Below are positions 19,988 through 28,915 of a stretch of 64,000 nucleotides of DNA, in pieces. The DNA is from a candidate division BRC1 bacterium ADurb.Bin183 (lineage in GTDB: Bacteria; Sumerlaeota; Sumerlaeia; MWCT01): contig MWCT01000004.1 in assembly GCA_002070185.1 (NCBI GenBank), positions 62,001 through 126,000 of the forward strand, in the 5' to 3' direction. Position numbers and translations under genes: made by a program. The notes under the pieces are model-generated. The model worked only from the letters and a program-made list of their open reading frames with translations. It was not told where the DNA came from and searched no databases. Each line of letters starts with the position of its first letter. Position 1 is the stretch's first letter.

Positions 19988-20081
19988 GCGCGAGCCTCTT
20001 AAAAATTATAATGGGCGTTTTCGTAAGATTGGCAAAAGATATTTCATGCGGCGGTCAGGCAGGCAATAAAAAAAGAAAAGA

Positions 20082-22043
20082 TTAATAACTCATAAAGCTG
20101 TTCGGGGCGTCCGTCGCATCAAAGCAATTTGGCGAATAGGAAAAATGGGTGATTGTGAATTCGGCTTCATTGTCTGAAAGGGGCGCCCTGCCTTCGTTCA
20201 GCCAGAAATTGATTCGGATTTCTTCGCCGCCGGGAACGGGGATGCCGTCGCCTGTTATTGTTTTTTTATGAATGAGGGCGCTTATAGGAGGTTGAGCTGT
20301 GTAGTGTCCATTGTAACAGGAGAACGCCGCACTCCCCTGCTGCCAGCAAAGAATAAATGTCAGATTTAAGACGTCTTTGGATACGGCAAACCGTTCGCGA
20401 TTACCGGGGATGTCCCACGGCTGAACAACGAATTGAACGTTTTTTTCCTCTTGAGGTTCGCACCATTGGGATATTTCAAAATCAATTTCACGGTATGGGG
20501 ACGGCGCGTCGTCATCCCATGTGAAAAGCCCGAGAACCATGCAGGGATCCATCAAGTCAAGGCGTCCGCGCGTGTGGAAGATATACTGACCATATCCGCC
20601 GAGATAATTGTCGAGAATCACCTCTGCGCAATACCAGACATCGTTCTTTTTTTTGATGCTCAGATGCAGCCCTTCTGCATCTGCCCAGACATTGTCACAG
20701 CCGAATCGGTTGGGCCCGGGACCGACAGCGAAATCTTCAAAGACCTTGACCGTCCAGTCGTAGCCTGAAAATTTTATTTTGGGGCAGACTGCTTCGCTGC
20801 GTTCGATGATTTTATATGCTTTGGATTGCGAATAAAGTTCCGATGGAAGAGATGCGCCGCCAAGAATAACCGGACATGAGATTTCGATCGGGAGCAAGAA
20901 GATAGCAATCTGTGTTGCGAATTGATCCGAGCCGCCGGTTGTTATATCGCAAACAAAGGAGCAATCGGAATTGATGGATGTGCAAGGGCTGTTGGCATAA
21001 GGTTTTGTCCACCATTTGCCAGCCACATTGATATAAATGGAGAGGTGATATGATAGGCAGTCGTCAACGCAATGAATTGCGCCGCTCAGGTCTTCGAAGC
21101 TGCCATAAGGCGGAGGCGCGGGGATATCAATCCATGGTGTGCATGTTGGCTCGGGGGTTGGGGTGGGCGTGGGAGTCGGTGTCGGTGTGGGAGTGGGCGT
21201 GGGAGTCGGTGTAGGCGTATGCGTGGGAGTAGGCGTTGCCGTTGGGGTAGGCGTTGGTGTGGGAGTGGGCGTTGGCGTTGGAGTAAGCGTTACCGTTGGA
21301 GATGGCGTTGGTGTGGGAGATGGCGTTGGTGTGGGAGTGGGCGTTGGCTCGGGGGTTGGGGTTATATCAGCGGGGGCGATTGCGATTTCAACCATTTCCG
21401 CATCAGAAAGGGGGCAGCCGGCATTATCTTTTGCCTCAAAAATGATTTTGATGATTCCAGGTGTTTTAGGCGTCCATCGAAATAAACCTGTGGCAGGATC
21501 GAGTTCTGCGCCGTCTGGGAGTTTTCTTGCGCTATAGGCGATATCGCCGTTTTCGGGGTCGGTTGCGGAGATTATGAATTCGAGCTTTTCACCGACTTTT
21601 GCCTGTTTATTGCCAATGGCGCTCAGTTGAGGGGCTCGGTTGTCAAAGCCATCGGCGAATAATTCCTCTTTAGCGACTTGATTATTTTGGGAGTCATACA
21701 ATTCGGCAACCCAATCGAATTTTGTGTAATTATAGACGTCCATATTAAATGTTGTTAGTATCTCAGTTTCATTTTTATCGCCTTTAGTGTTATCAATATC
21801 AAACACAAATTCGCACCAGTTTGTGCTGGCGCAGTTCCAGTTGAGCGCATCCAACAACCAAACTTTCAGTGTGTAGGTCTGATTTTGAAGTCCGCTTAAT
21901 TGAAACCCGACATAGGGAGAATAATATTGGTGGCCCGTGTCCTTTGGCAGACAAATGGGGGCGTCAATGGAGAGGGTTTCGGCGTATGCGAGATTAAGAG
22001 ACGATAAAATCAGAATCAAAATAAGCGCGAGTTTTGTGTTCAT
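20082..22043 (-). CDS. Secreted Thr-Pro-linked protein with Ig-like and GH16-like domains
   Basis: A 653-residue exported protein. It has a signal peptide (1-21, ending at AYA), then a domain containing [23 protein letters not shown] and FRWTPKTPG, typical of cadherin/Ig-like 'putative Ig' modules, then an acidic-free Thr-Pro linker at about 224-301. The C-terminal domain has [36 protein letters not shown] and EIDFE (519-523), the last matching the ExDxE catalytic pattern of GH16 beta-glucanases. The enzyme would be extracellular and bind or cut a polysaccharide. The catalytic pattern is clear; the substrate is not. Confidence 0.78.
   Translation of the reverse strand: MNTKLALILILILSSLNLAYAETLSIDAPICLPKDTGHQYYSPYVGFQLSGLQNQTYTLKVWLLDALNWNCASTNWCEFVFDIDNTKGDKNETEILTTFNMDVYNYTKFDWVAELYDSQNNQVAKEELFADGFDNRAPQLSAIGNKQAKVGEKLEFIISATDPENGDIAYSARKLPDGAELDPATGLFRWTPKTPGIIKIIFEAKDNAGCPLSDAEMVEIAIAPADITPTPEPTPTPTPTPSPTPTPSPTVTLTPTPTPTPTPTPTPTATPTPTHTPTPTPTPTPTPTPTPTPTPTPEPTCTPWIDIPAPPPYGSFEDLSGAIHCVDDCLSYHLSIYINVAGKWWTKPYANSPCTSINSDCSFVCDITTGGSDQFATQIAIFLLPIEISCPVILGGASLPSELYSQSKAYKIIERSEAVCPKIKFSGYDWTVKVFEDFAVGPGPNRFGCDNVWADAEGLHLSIKKKNDVWYCAEVILDNYLGGYGQYIFHTRGRLDLMDPCMVLGLFTWDDDAPSPYREIDFEISQWCEPQEEKNVQFVVQPWDIPGNRERFAVSKDVLNLTFILCWQQGSAAFSCYNGHYTAQPPISALIHKKTITGDGIPVPGGEEIRINFWLNEGRAPLSDNEAEFTITHFSYSPNCFDATDAPNSFMSY
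21139..21370. repeat. Low-complexity hexamer repeat encoding the Thr-Pro linker
   Basis: On the plus strand this is a run of GTGGGC/GTTGGC/GTCGGT-like hexamers, the complement of alternating Pro and Thr codons. It codes for the extended linker of the GH16-like protein. It can slip during replication, so length differences between strains or assembly errors are likely. Confidence 0.85.
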
Positions 22044-22331
22044 AAATCAACTCTATACTTTTTATTTTTGTTTTTTCCGCTAATCATTTAATAAAGATAT
22101 GATAACTTTATACCTTTTAAAATCAATGATAAAAAATCTGTTTTTGAAAAATTTAGAAAAGGGCTAAAAAAATTTCGCATCCGCCGGAAACCTTGTCCAA
22201 AGAAGAAATAAAACGATTGATTTGCTTTTGAAGCGCAGGTTTTAAATTAAGCTAAACGAGGGAAATGAGAACACAAGATAATAATTAAAAATGGCGAGCT
22301 TCAATCGCCCGTTCGATTCAACTTCATCAAT

Positions 22332-22516
22332 TCAATCAATAATCGTTCCCTGTTTTTTTGAAGTTTTCGATTTTGCCGCTTTTTCGAATGTGGCGTTCGC
22401 CGGTTCGGGAAATTCGAACCACTTGCCTTCCAATAAATCCACGATGGTGAGTATCTGGACGCGCGGATAATGCTTTCCCATGAAGGGCAATTCATAGAAT
22501 CCCCCAGGTAGTAGAG
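22332..22516 (-). pseudogene. C-terminal remnant of a DNA methylase
   Basis: The minus-strand reading contains GGFYELPFMGKHYPRVQILT followed by a DLLEGK segment and ends in a Lys/Ala-rich tail. From family knowledge this is the C-terminus of large site-specific DNA methyltransferases, where a YPR-[IVL]-QILT motif precedes a 'leL-G-k' segment. The upstream catalytic part is missing; the coding frame upstream of about 22520 does not resemble a methylase. It is a remnant beside the intact restriction-modification genes. The match is by recollection of the family and cannot be checked here. Confidence 0.45.
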
Positions 22517-22600
22517 TCCTACTTCTTGTTTCAGCGTAAATTGGACAAATACGATACTCATTGACGCAATTCCATAAAGTAATTATGACACACAAAATGT

Positions 22601-22626
22601 GACTCATAGTCCGTTGACTCATAATC
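22601..22626. promoter_or_regulatory. Tandem C-boxes (controller-protein operator)
   Basis: Two 11-bp sites are spaced 15 bp centre to centre: GACTCATAGTC (22601-22611), a perfect GACTnnnAGTC palindrome, and GACTCATAATC (22616-22626), with one mismatch. This is the tandem operator of type II restriction-modification controller proteins. The weaker, promoter-proximal half overlaps the -35 hexamer, as expected for the activation-then-repression switch known in C-protein systems. Confidence 0.8.
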
Positions 22627-22644
22627 AACATTAATTCATATATT
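22614..22644 (+). promoter_or_regulatory. Predicted promoter of the controller gene
   Basis: TTGACT (22614-22619) overlaps the second C-box. TATATT (22639-22644) is a candidate -10, although the spacer is 19 bp. A second, stronger extended -10, TGGTATAAT, lies at 22660-22668, only two bases before the ATG at 22671. A transcript from there would start at or beyond the ATG, so its role is unclear. No Shine-Dalgarno is seen before the ATG, which leaves leaderless translation possible. Confidence 0.45.
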
Positions 22645-22670
22645 CAATCAATTTTTAAATGGTATAATAT

Positions 22671-22889
22671 ATGGATATTCAAAAACAAATTGGGTTGAGA
22701 ATTAAAGGCTTAAGGATGAAAAAGGGCTTATCGCAAGAAAGGTTGGCTCTTATTGCAGGTTTAGACCGCACATATATCACAACTGTTGAGAATGGGAAAA
22801 GAAACATATCCATTGTAAATATTGAGAAAATTTCAAACGCATTAAATCTCTCACTGAAAGAATTTTTCAACAATGATTGGAAGAAGTAA
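22671..22889 (+). CDS. XRE-family helix-turn-helix controller protein of the RM system
   Basis: A 72-residue DNA-binding protein made of one HTH_3 domain: IGLRIKGLRMKKGLSQERLA, LAGLDRTYITTVENGKRNIS and NIEKISNALNLSLKEFF. Length and sequence pattern match C-proteins that control type II restriction-modification genes. It lies 45 bp downstream of a tandem C-box operator and 65 bp upstream of the putative endonuclease gene, an arrangement that supports the assignment. Binding as a dimer to the two boxes would delay endonuclease expression after entry into a new host. Confidence 0.88.
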   Translation: MDIQKQIGLRIKGLRMKKGLSQERLALIAGLDRTYITTVENGKRNISIVNIEKISNALNLSLKEFFNNDWKK

Positions 22890-22954
22890 AGTTCATAAAA
22901 TGTAATTGTATTTGATTTCAATTTTATACAAAAATAAATTGGAGGGTTCGCATT

Positions 22955-23587
22955 ATGCCGGAAGTTCAAAAACACGGGTTTGCTTTTCAGGAATGGATCA
23001 AGACAGAATTTTTTGAAAATTTTCAAAGCAATTATAGTGATAAGTGGGATATTCCTAAAGAATACAATCATAATCATAAGATCCCTCAAGAATATTGGCG
23101 TTTACCAGTATCAATAAAAACAGCAAAAAACAAAAGTCCAATAGGCTTTGGGGACGCAATAAGACAATATGATATTGATTCAGATTTTATATTAATTGTA
23201 GGATTTTGGAAACAAATTGGAGGAGATAAATATTTTGTTTCCGTCGAGGCAAAAAAAATAAAAGCATCCTTCTGGAAAAGTTTGTGGGTTCCATTAAAAA
23301 GAGATGAATTGCTATATTTAGATACAACCATAAAGGATACTAGTAAGCATTATTTCGATGTCAGAAAGGAAGCACAAGAAATCAAAAGATCATTTCCGCC
23401 AACAAAAATAACATTAAATCCTAAAATTGACTCTAAAAAACAAAGGAGACTTCAATGCAGTCTTCCATTCAATATCTTTTGGGAAGATATAATTCAAAAA
23501 AATGCCTATGAGAATTTAGATACTTCTTTTTGGGGAATGAAAGTCCCGAATCCTTTCAAATCACCACCAAGAACCTTTAATGATTGA
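22955..23587 (+). CDS. Putative type II restriction endonuclease
   Basis: A 210-residue protein that I recognise only by context and motif. It is AT-rich like its neighbours. An N-terminal segment (FAFQEWIKTEFF) and SIKTAKNKSPIGFGDAIRQ are followed by an E98-A-K100 sequence in KYFVSVEAKKI. D67 of GFGD with E98 and K100 can supply a PD-(D/E)xK nuclease site. The gene lies in line with the controller gene and ends 11 bp inside the convergent methyltransferase gene. Cognate specificity is unknown. The ATG at 22955 follows a GGAGGG nine bases upstream. Confidence 0.65.
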   Translation: MPEVQKHGFAFQEWIKTEFFENFQSNYSDKWDIPKEYNHNHKIPQEYWRLPVSIKTAKNKSPIGFGDAIRQYDIDSDFILIVGFWKQIGGDKYFVSVEAKKIKASFWKSLWVPLKRDELLYLDTTIKDTSKHYFDVRKEAQEIKRSFPPTKITLNPKIDSKKQRRLQCSLPFNIFWEDIIQKNAYENLDTSFWGMKVPNPFKSPPRTFND

Positions 23588-24395
23588 TGTCATATAAAGG
23601 AAATTCCGGAAAAAACCTTATTTCTTTTAATCTTTCATCTGCCATTTTAACATAGAGCGGATTGATCTCAATTCCAACCCATTTTCTGTTATTTATTTCA
23701 GATACGACAGCTGTTGTTCCTGATCCCATGAATGGATCAAGGATTATATCATTTTCTCTACTTGAAGATAAAATAAGATATTCTATTAAGCGAATTGGTT
23801 TTTGGGAAGGATGGCCAGCCTTTTCTTTAGAAGATCCTTTAAGACTTGGAACTCTCAATATATTTGTTGCATACTTACCTTTTTGTAAATGTTCCAACCT
23901 TGCCGTTTTATCTTTATAGCGTTTATCATTTAGATAACTTTTAATTGTCTCATCATCATAAGGAATCCGAACTGAATCTTTGTTAAAATATGGTTTTTCT
24001 TTTTCATTTTTTCTTAGCATTAAAATCATTTCATAACACGGAGTAAAACTATCGCCTCTTTCGTTATATCCAACCGCACGATCCCAAATAATCATATCAT
24101 GAAATTGCATTACATTTGCCGCTCTTGATGTCAAATGAAGCCAAACATGTTCTCTTTTTCCGAGTTGACCAAAAATATATAATAACCCATCATCTTTTAA
24201 AACACGTCTACATTCTTTTATCCATTTGATTGACCAGTCTAAATAATCTTCTTCAGATTTCCACTGATTATCCCACTCTTCTTCAAGAAGCACCTGAAAA
24301 TATGGAGGATCAGCAATTATTAATTGAAAAGTCTTTTCATTAAAATTCTTCAATTCTGTGAGACAATCGCCCAAAATGACTTTATTGATTAACAT
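23577..24395 (-). CDS. DNA adenine-N6 methyltransferase, beta-class (RM modification enzyme)
   Basis: A 272-residue enzyme. Motif IV, D29-P-P-Y32, precedes motif I, D220-PFMGSGTT (the SAM site), which is the beta-class order. DPPY favours N6-adenine as target, although N4-cytosine cannot be excluded. The C-terminus has the conserved HPSQKP segment. It is convergent with the putative endonuclease gene, overlapping by 11 bp, so transcripts may interfere. The modification enzyme should protect the host from the endonuclease. Its AT-rich codon use sets it apart from the flanking genes. Confidence 0.92.
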   Translation of the reverse strand: MLINKVILGDCLTELKNFNEKTFQLIIADPPYFQVLLEEEWDNQWKSEEDYLDWSIKWIKECRRVLKDDGLLYIFGQLGKREHVWLHLTSRAANVMQFHDMIIWDRAVGYNERGDSFTPCYEMILMLRKNEKEKPYFNKDSVRIPYDDETIKSYLNDKRYKDKTARLEHLQKGKYATNILRVPSLKGSSKEKAGHPSQKPIRLIEYLILSSSRENDIILDPFMGSGTTAVVSEINNRKWVGIEINPLYVKMADERLKEIRFFPEFPLYDINH

Positions 24396-24563
24396 TATTA
24401 TCCTCCTAATCGATTTGAAAAATTGCGAAAAGAATCTTTTTCATTCATAACAATAAATAAAAACTAAAATATATTATATATTTCAACAAGATATTTTCGG
24501 CGATATGTCTCATGTATGAAAAAAAACTGCTTGTCCGTTATTAAAACGGATGGGTGGGCTTTA

Positions 24564-25232
24564 TCAGCCGGAAATTGTTGGGCTGACAATTTCGCTCCAG
24601 TGTCCTTTGTCGCCGCGGGTGGTAATCCAGCGCAGCATGTAGTGCGATTTGAGTCCCGCATTTTTGCCCTCATACTCGACTACATAGGGACTGGCAGTAT
24701 CAAGCCCCAGAAACTGACACTGCAAGCCGTCCGTCGGGATCAGGTCGCCGATCTTGACCCAAATCTCGCAACCCATGACGCCTTCCGGCTTGGCGCGTTT
24801 GTTCGGAGTCGCTTCGTCATAAAAACGGATCGTATGGCGCAAACGCTCTGAAGTATCCACCATGCCGATGGAACTAGTCGGCGCCGCTTTCGCCGTCATC
24901 ATAGTGCGCGTTTCGTCCTTGACCGTGATACCGAGCGCACGGCGCTCATCGTCCGTTACATGCGGGCTTGCCTGCATCTGCCGAACAATCGAGCGGATGG
25001 CATTCTCATAAGCAAGCAGTGCATTTTCCTTCGCCTCACAGACAGCGCGGGCGGCATTCTGCGCGGCGGTGTGGACGGTGAATTCCGTTGTCTAAGTCGT
25101 CGGAAGAGCTGTCAAAGGGGCAATGTCGGCGGGCGTCAGTCCAAGTTCAGCAGTGAGAGCGCTGGCATAAGTTAGAAAATTTTTCTGCCAGGAATCAAAA
25201 TGGCTGTCCGTTTGAGGAATATAATCAGACAA
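24564..25232 (-). pseudogene. Conserved hypothetical gene broken by one in-frame TAG
   Basis: Hand translation from TTG at 25232, with a strong AAGGAGGTGG ribosome site just upstream, reads MSDYIPQTDSHFDSWQKNF and onward, then reaches TAG at 25092-25094 after about 46 codons. The frame resumes without a shift and continues through LLAYENAIRSIVRQMQASP and LRHTIRFYDEATPNKRAKP to 24564, for 222 codons in all. The downstream part also starts at an ATG at 24977, so a 137-residue protein could still be made. One G-to-A change from TGG would explain the stop. I recognise no catalytic motif. The C-terminal half resembles a beta-sandwich (fibronectin-III-like). Function unknown. Confidence 0.7.
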
Positions 25233-25288
25233 TCTCCACCTCCTTCCCTGATTGGGGAAAATATTTGGAATTTATATGATTGATAATA

Positions 25289-25498
25289 TTGGAGTTGCGG
25301 AAAGCGTTGTCGCTTGGGAATTGGTTTTTGCGGGGCGGGAAATAATGAATGTTGCTTCGGCGACAACGGTTGTTGCTTGAGCGATACATGATGTTGCTTC
25401 GGCAATAATGGCTGTCGCTTAAGCAATAACGACTGTTAAGGAAGCGATAGGGGCTGTTGCTTTGGCGACAATAAATGATTCCAAAGCGATCAAATTCG
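25289..25498. repeat. Ten degenerate 21-bp tandem repeats
   Basis: On the plus strand, units of exactly 21 bp run from 25289 to 25498 with no slip. The core consensus is TTGCTTnrGCGAyAAyGryTG. Examples start at 25310, 25352, 25373, 25394, 25415, 25436 and 25457. The best units are 25352-25435. Read on the minus strand they give a heptapeptide repeat of the form xYCRSNI in an open frame from 25569 to 25225, which ends inside the start of the broken gene. Each unit spans two helical turns, so the set could bind proteins on one face, or the frame could be translated. It lies just upstream of the broken gene. Confidence 0.75.
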
Positions 25499-25647
25499 AT
25501 TAATAAGGGAAACTGCCGCCAGCCCCAGGCGAAACTTTCAACATTCGTATTAAAAGAAATCATTTTCAATTCCCATTCTGAAATAATAAGATGACACGAA
25601 CACAGATATATTTAAATGTCAATCGGTTTTTTAATTCTTATTTTTGT

Positions 25648-25677
25648 TTGACAGGGAAAGAGGGGCGTTTCTATAAG
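25648..25677 (+). promoter_or_regulatory. Predicted sigma-70-type promoter of argG
   Basis: TTGACA (25648-25653) and TATAAG (25672-25677) are separated by 18 bp, a close match to the housekeeping consensus, and sit 58 bp before the argG start. No arginine-repressor-type palindrome was found by eye. Confidence 0.6.
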
Positions 25678-25734
25678 GAGCAGGTTTGAATCGTTTAATA
25701 AAAAAGATTAATAATAGAAAGGGTTTTGAAGAAA

Positions 25735-26955
25735 ATGTCTCCTGCTAAAAAGGATGTCAAAAAGGTTGTGCTTGCCTATTCGGGGGGGCTGGATACCTCC
25801 GTCATCGTGCGATGGCTTGTTGAAAATTATAAATGCGAGGTGGTTTGTTTTACGGCGGATATGGGTCATGAGATAGACCCCAAGATTCTCAAAACTAAAG
25901 CAATAAATAGCGGCGCGAAGAAAATTGTTGTCAAAGATTTGCGCAGCGAGTTCGTGCAGGATTTCATCCTCCCCGCCTTGAAAGCCAACGCCCTTTACGA
26001 AGGGCAGTATCCTATGGCGACCAGTCTGGGGCGTCCGCTCATTGCCAAATGGCTGGTGGAGGTGGCGCATCAGGAAGGCGCGGACGCTGTGGCGCACGGT
26101 TGCACGGGCAAAGGGAATGATCAGGTGCGGATGGACGTTGCCACGCGGGCGCTGGATCCTCGCTTGAAAATCATCGCGCCTCTGCGGGAGTGGGAATTCA
26201 AAACGCGGGATGAGGAGATTGAATACGCCAAGAAGCATAAAATCCCTGTTCATGCGACAAAAAAGAATCCTTATAGCGTGGACTCCAACCTTTGGGGAGC
26301 GAGCATCGAATGCGGTGTTTTGGAAGACCCTTGGACGGAACCTCCTGCCGATGCCTATTTGGACATGAAGCCTTTGGATACTTTGAACGACAAGCCGGAA
26401 TATGTGACGATTGGATTTCACAAGGGTGTGCCGGTTCGGCTGAATGACAAAAAAATGACCGCGCTTGCTATTATCGAAAAATTGAAAACCATCGGTATCA
26501 AGCACGGCATCGGTCGAATTGACATGGTGGAGAACCGCGTTGTGGGCATCAAATCGCGGGAGACTTATGAGGCGCCCGCCGCAACAATTCTTATTACGGC
26601 GCACAAGGCGATGGAGTCGCTCACACTGGATAGAGAGACGATGCATTATAAAGAACTGCTTTCTTCCAAATTTTCCGAGCTCGTGTATTACGGTCTATGG
26701 TATTCGCCTTTGCGGGAGGCGCTTGCGGCGTTTTTCGACAAAACGCAGGAGACCGTGACGGGGGATGTGCGTTTGAAGTTATATCGGGGCAATTGCATTG
26801 TGGTGGGGCGGCGCTCGCCGTATTCGCTTTATCAATTGAATCTCGCCACGTATGACATCGGCGACAAGTTCGATCATTCGGCGGCGGAGGGATTTATTGA
26901 GATATTCGGGTTGCCGAGCCGCGTTATCGCCGCCGTGAACAAGCTGAAAGGCTGA
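25735..26955 (+). CDS. argG: Argininosuccinate synthase
   Basis: A 406-residue enzyme that joins citrulline and aspartate with ATP in arginine biosynthesis. The PP-loop motif is seen in VLAYSGGLDTSV near the N-terminus, and the second family signature is present around GCTGKGNDQVRMD. The length fits the short bacterial form. The ATG at 25735 begins MSPAKKDVKK; a TTG at 25726 in the same frame adds three residues. AGAAAGGG lies upstream. The gene is followed at 54 bp by msbA-like; no argH is in the window. Confidence 0.97.
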   Translation: MSPAKKDVKKVVLAYSGGLDTSVIVRWLVENYKCEVVCFTADMGHEIDPKILKTKAINSGAKKIVVKDLRSEFVQDFILPALKANALYEGQYPMATSLGRPLIAKWLVEVAHQEGADAVAHGCTGKGNDQVRMDVATRALDPRLKIIAPLREWEFKTRDEEIEYAKKHKIPVHATKKNPYSVDSNLWGASIECGVLEDPWTEPPADAYLDMKPLDTLNDKPEYVTIGFHKGVPVRLNDKKMTALAIIEKLKTIGIKHGIGRIDMVENRVVGIKSRETYEAPAATILITAHKAMESLTLDRETMHYKELLSSKFSELVYYGLWYSPLREALAAFFDKTQETVTGDVRLKLYRGNCIVVGRRSPYSLYQLNLATYDIGDKFDHSAAEGFIEIFGLPSRVIAAVNKLKG

Positions 26956-27009
26956 AAGCGGGTTCTGCTCCGTTGCGATTTCATAATATAAAATATCTGC
27001 GCCAACATC

Positions 27010-28896
27010 ATGAAATTATTTAGCCGCCTCTTTAAATACATTTTTCGTTACAAGTGGCCAGTGGTGGCATCTATTGCGCTCGGCTTGACAGCCAGCAGCA
27101 TGAATATTCTGAGCATTTTTGCCTTCCAGCCTGTCTTAGAGGTCATCTTCACGGGAAAGGCGGCAACGGCTGAAAAGATACGCAAGGAAAAGTTTTCAGA
27201 GATTCCTGTCCTGGGCAAGGTTGAGAAAAAAATCCAGCCGCTGCGCGCCGCCGTGGATGAAAAAATGGAGCAGCTGACTATCTGGGCGATGGATCACAAG
27301 ATGAAGGCGATATACATTATCGGCATCATCGTTGCCATCGCGGGATTATTGAAGGGTTTTGCGACTTATATCTCCGATTATCTCATGACTTACACAGGTA
27401 TCTCCATTGTGACCGATTTGCGGGAGGAGATACACCGGCATATCATCCACATGGATTTGCCTTTTTTCAGCGAGAAGACAACCGGCGAGCTAATGGCGCG
27501 TTCTTCGAACGACATTACGACAATGAATACGGCTATTACCAGCGTGATGGACGTGGGCATTCAATCGCCGATTTCCATCGCGATGATTTTATCTTTCATG
27601 TATTATCAAAGTCCCGAGCTGACAATCTATTCCATTTTGATAGCGCCATTTGTCGCGGGGGTTGTCGCCCTGACCGGCAAGAAGATCCGCAAGGTTTCCA
27701 AAAAGGCTCAGGAGAGCATCGCGGATGTTATGGACGTAATGCAAGAGACCTACAATGGAATCCGCGTTGTGAAGGCGTTTGGGATGGAGGATTTTGAGAG
27801 CGCGCGATTCCAAAAGTCAAATAAGAAGGCATATCGGACGTATTTAAAGCGTCAGGCGATTCGAAAAATCACATCGCCGCTGATGGAATTTCTTGGAACG
27901 CTCGCCATCATTTCCGTGCTTTTTGCCGGGGCGCATTTGATTCTTCGGGAACAAACCCTGACCGGCGCAAAGTTCTTTTTGTTTATTGTGGCGCTTTCCC
28001 GCTTGTATCGTCCGGTTAAGGATTTGGGGCATATCCACATTGAAATCCAGCAGGGTATGGCGGGAGCGGAGCGGGTGTTCGAGATTTTAGACACCCGGCG
28101 TGTGCTTGAGGAAAAGCCCGATGCCATACCTATGCCATTTCTTGAAAAAGGGATTTTATTTAAGGATGTCAATTTTCGATATAGTCCCGACGGCAGGAAT
28201 GTTTTGGAGAATATCAATCTTGAAATCCCGCGGGGCAATGTCACGGCAATCGTGGGACGCAGCGGCGCGGGCAAAACTTCGTTCGCAAATCTGCTCTGCC
28301 GATTTTACGACCCCAACGAAGGCGCTGTTCTTATGGATGGCAAAGATCTGCGCGACTTTACGCTTCAATCGCTGCGCGACCGAATCGCAATCGTCACGCA
28401 GGATACGATTCTTTTTAACGACACGGTGCGAAACAATATTGCCTATGGGCGCACGGATATTCCGCTGGAGTCTGTGATTGAGGCGGCAGAAAAGGCATAC
28501 GCGCATGAGTTTATCGAGAAGATGCCGCAGGGATATGACACGGACATCGGACAACAGGGCAGCAAGCTTTCCGGCGGGCAGCGCCAGCGACTCGCCATCG
28601 CCCGCGCCATTTTGAAAAATCCGGATATCCTTGTCTTTGACGAGGCGACCAGCGCGCTGGATTCGGAAGCGGAGCAAAAAATTCAGCAAGCCATGCAGAA
28701 TTTAATCAAGGGACGTACCACGCTTATTATCGCCCATCGGCTTTCCACAGTCAAAATGGCGGATGAAATCATTGTGTTGGACGATGGCAAGATTGTGGAA
28801 CGCGGCGCGCACGAAGAGCTGTTGCATGCCGACGGACATTATGCGCAGCTCAGCCGTTTGCAGGGAATATTTGTGGACCAGACGTTAAGTCAATAA
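27010..28896 (+). CDS. msbA: MsbA-like ABC exporter (half-transporter, lipid/LPS type)
   Basis: A 628-residue fused membrane-ATPase protein. About six helices span residues 15-330, and the ATPase has Walker A GRSGAGKTS (about 416-424), the signature LSGGQRQRLA, Walker B ILVFDEATSALD and the switch histidine in IIAHRLS. It works as a homodimer. Such transporters move lipid A core or other lipids across the inner membrane. The MsbA-subfamily assignment is by overall pattern; peptide or drug exporters of the same family remain possible. It lies in line with the histidine-kinase gene (gap 19 bp). Confidence 0.88.
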   Translation: MKLFSRLFKYIFRYKWPVVASIALGLTASSMNILSIFAFQPVLEVIFTGKAATAEKIRKEKFSEIPVLGKVEKKIQPLRAAVDEKMEQLTIWAMDHKMKAIYIIGIIVAIAGLLKGFATYISDYLMTYTGISIVTDLREEIHRHIIHMDLPFFSEKTTGELMARSSNDITTMNTAITSVMDVGIQSPISIAMILSFMYYQSPELTIYSILIAPFVAGVVALTGKKIRKVSKKAQESIADVMDVMQETYNGIRVVKAFGMEDFESARFQKSNKKAYRTYLKRQAIRKITSPLMEFLGTLAIISVLFAGAHLILREQTLTGAKFFLFIVALSRLYRPVKDLGHIHIEIQQGMAGAERVFEILDTRRVLEEKPDAIPMPFLEKGILFKDVNFRYSPDGRNVLENINLEIPRGNVTAIVGRSGAGKTSFANLLCRFYDPNEGAVLMDGKDLRDFTLQSLRDRIAIVTQDTILFNDTVRNNIAYGRTDIPLESVIEAAEKAYAHEFIEKMPQGYDTDIGQQGSKLSGGQRQRLAIARAILKNPDILVFDEATSALDSEAEQKIQQAMQNLIKGRTTLIIAHRLSTVKMADEIIVLDDGKIVERGAHEELLHADGHYAQLSRLQGIFVDQTLSQ

Positions 28897-28915
28897 CCAT
28901 GAGAGTTAATCCTTG

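Noticed and set aside
22301..22561. Minus-strand frame of 86 codons at the methylase remnant
   Set aside because: It is in a different frame from the methylase-like translation and has no family pattern.
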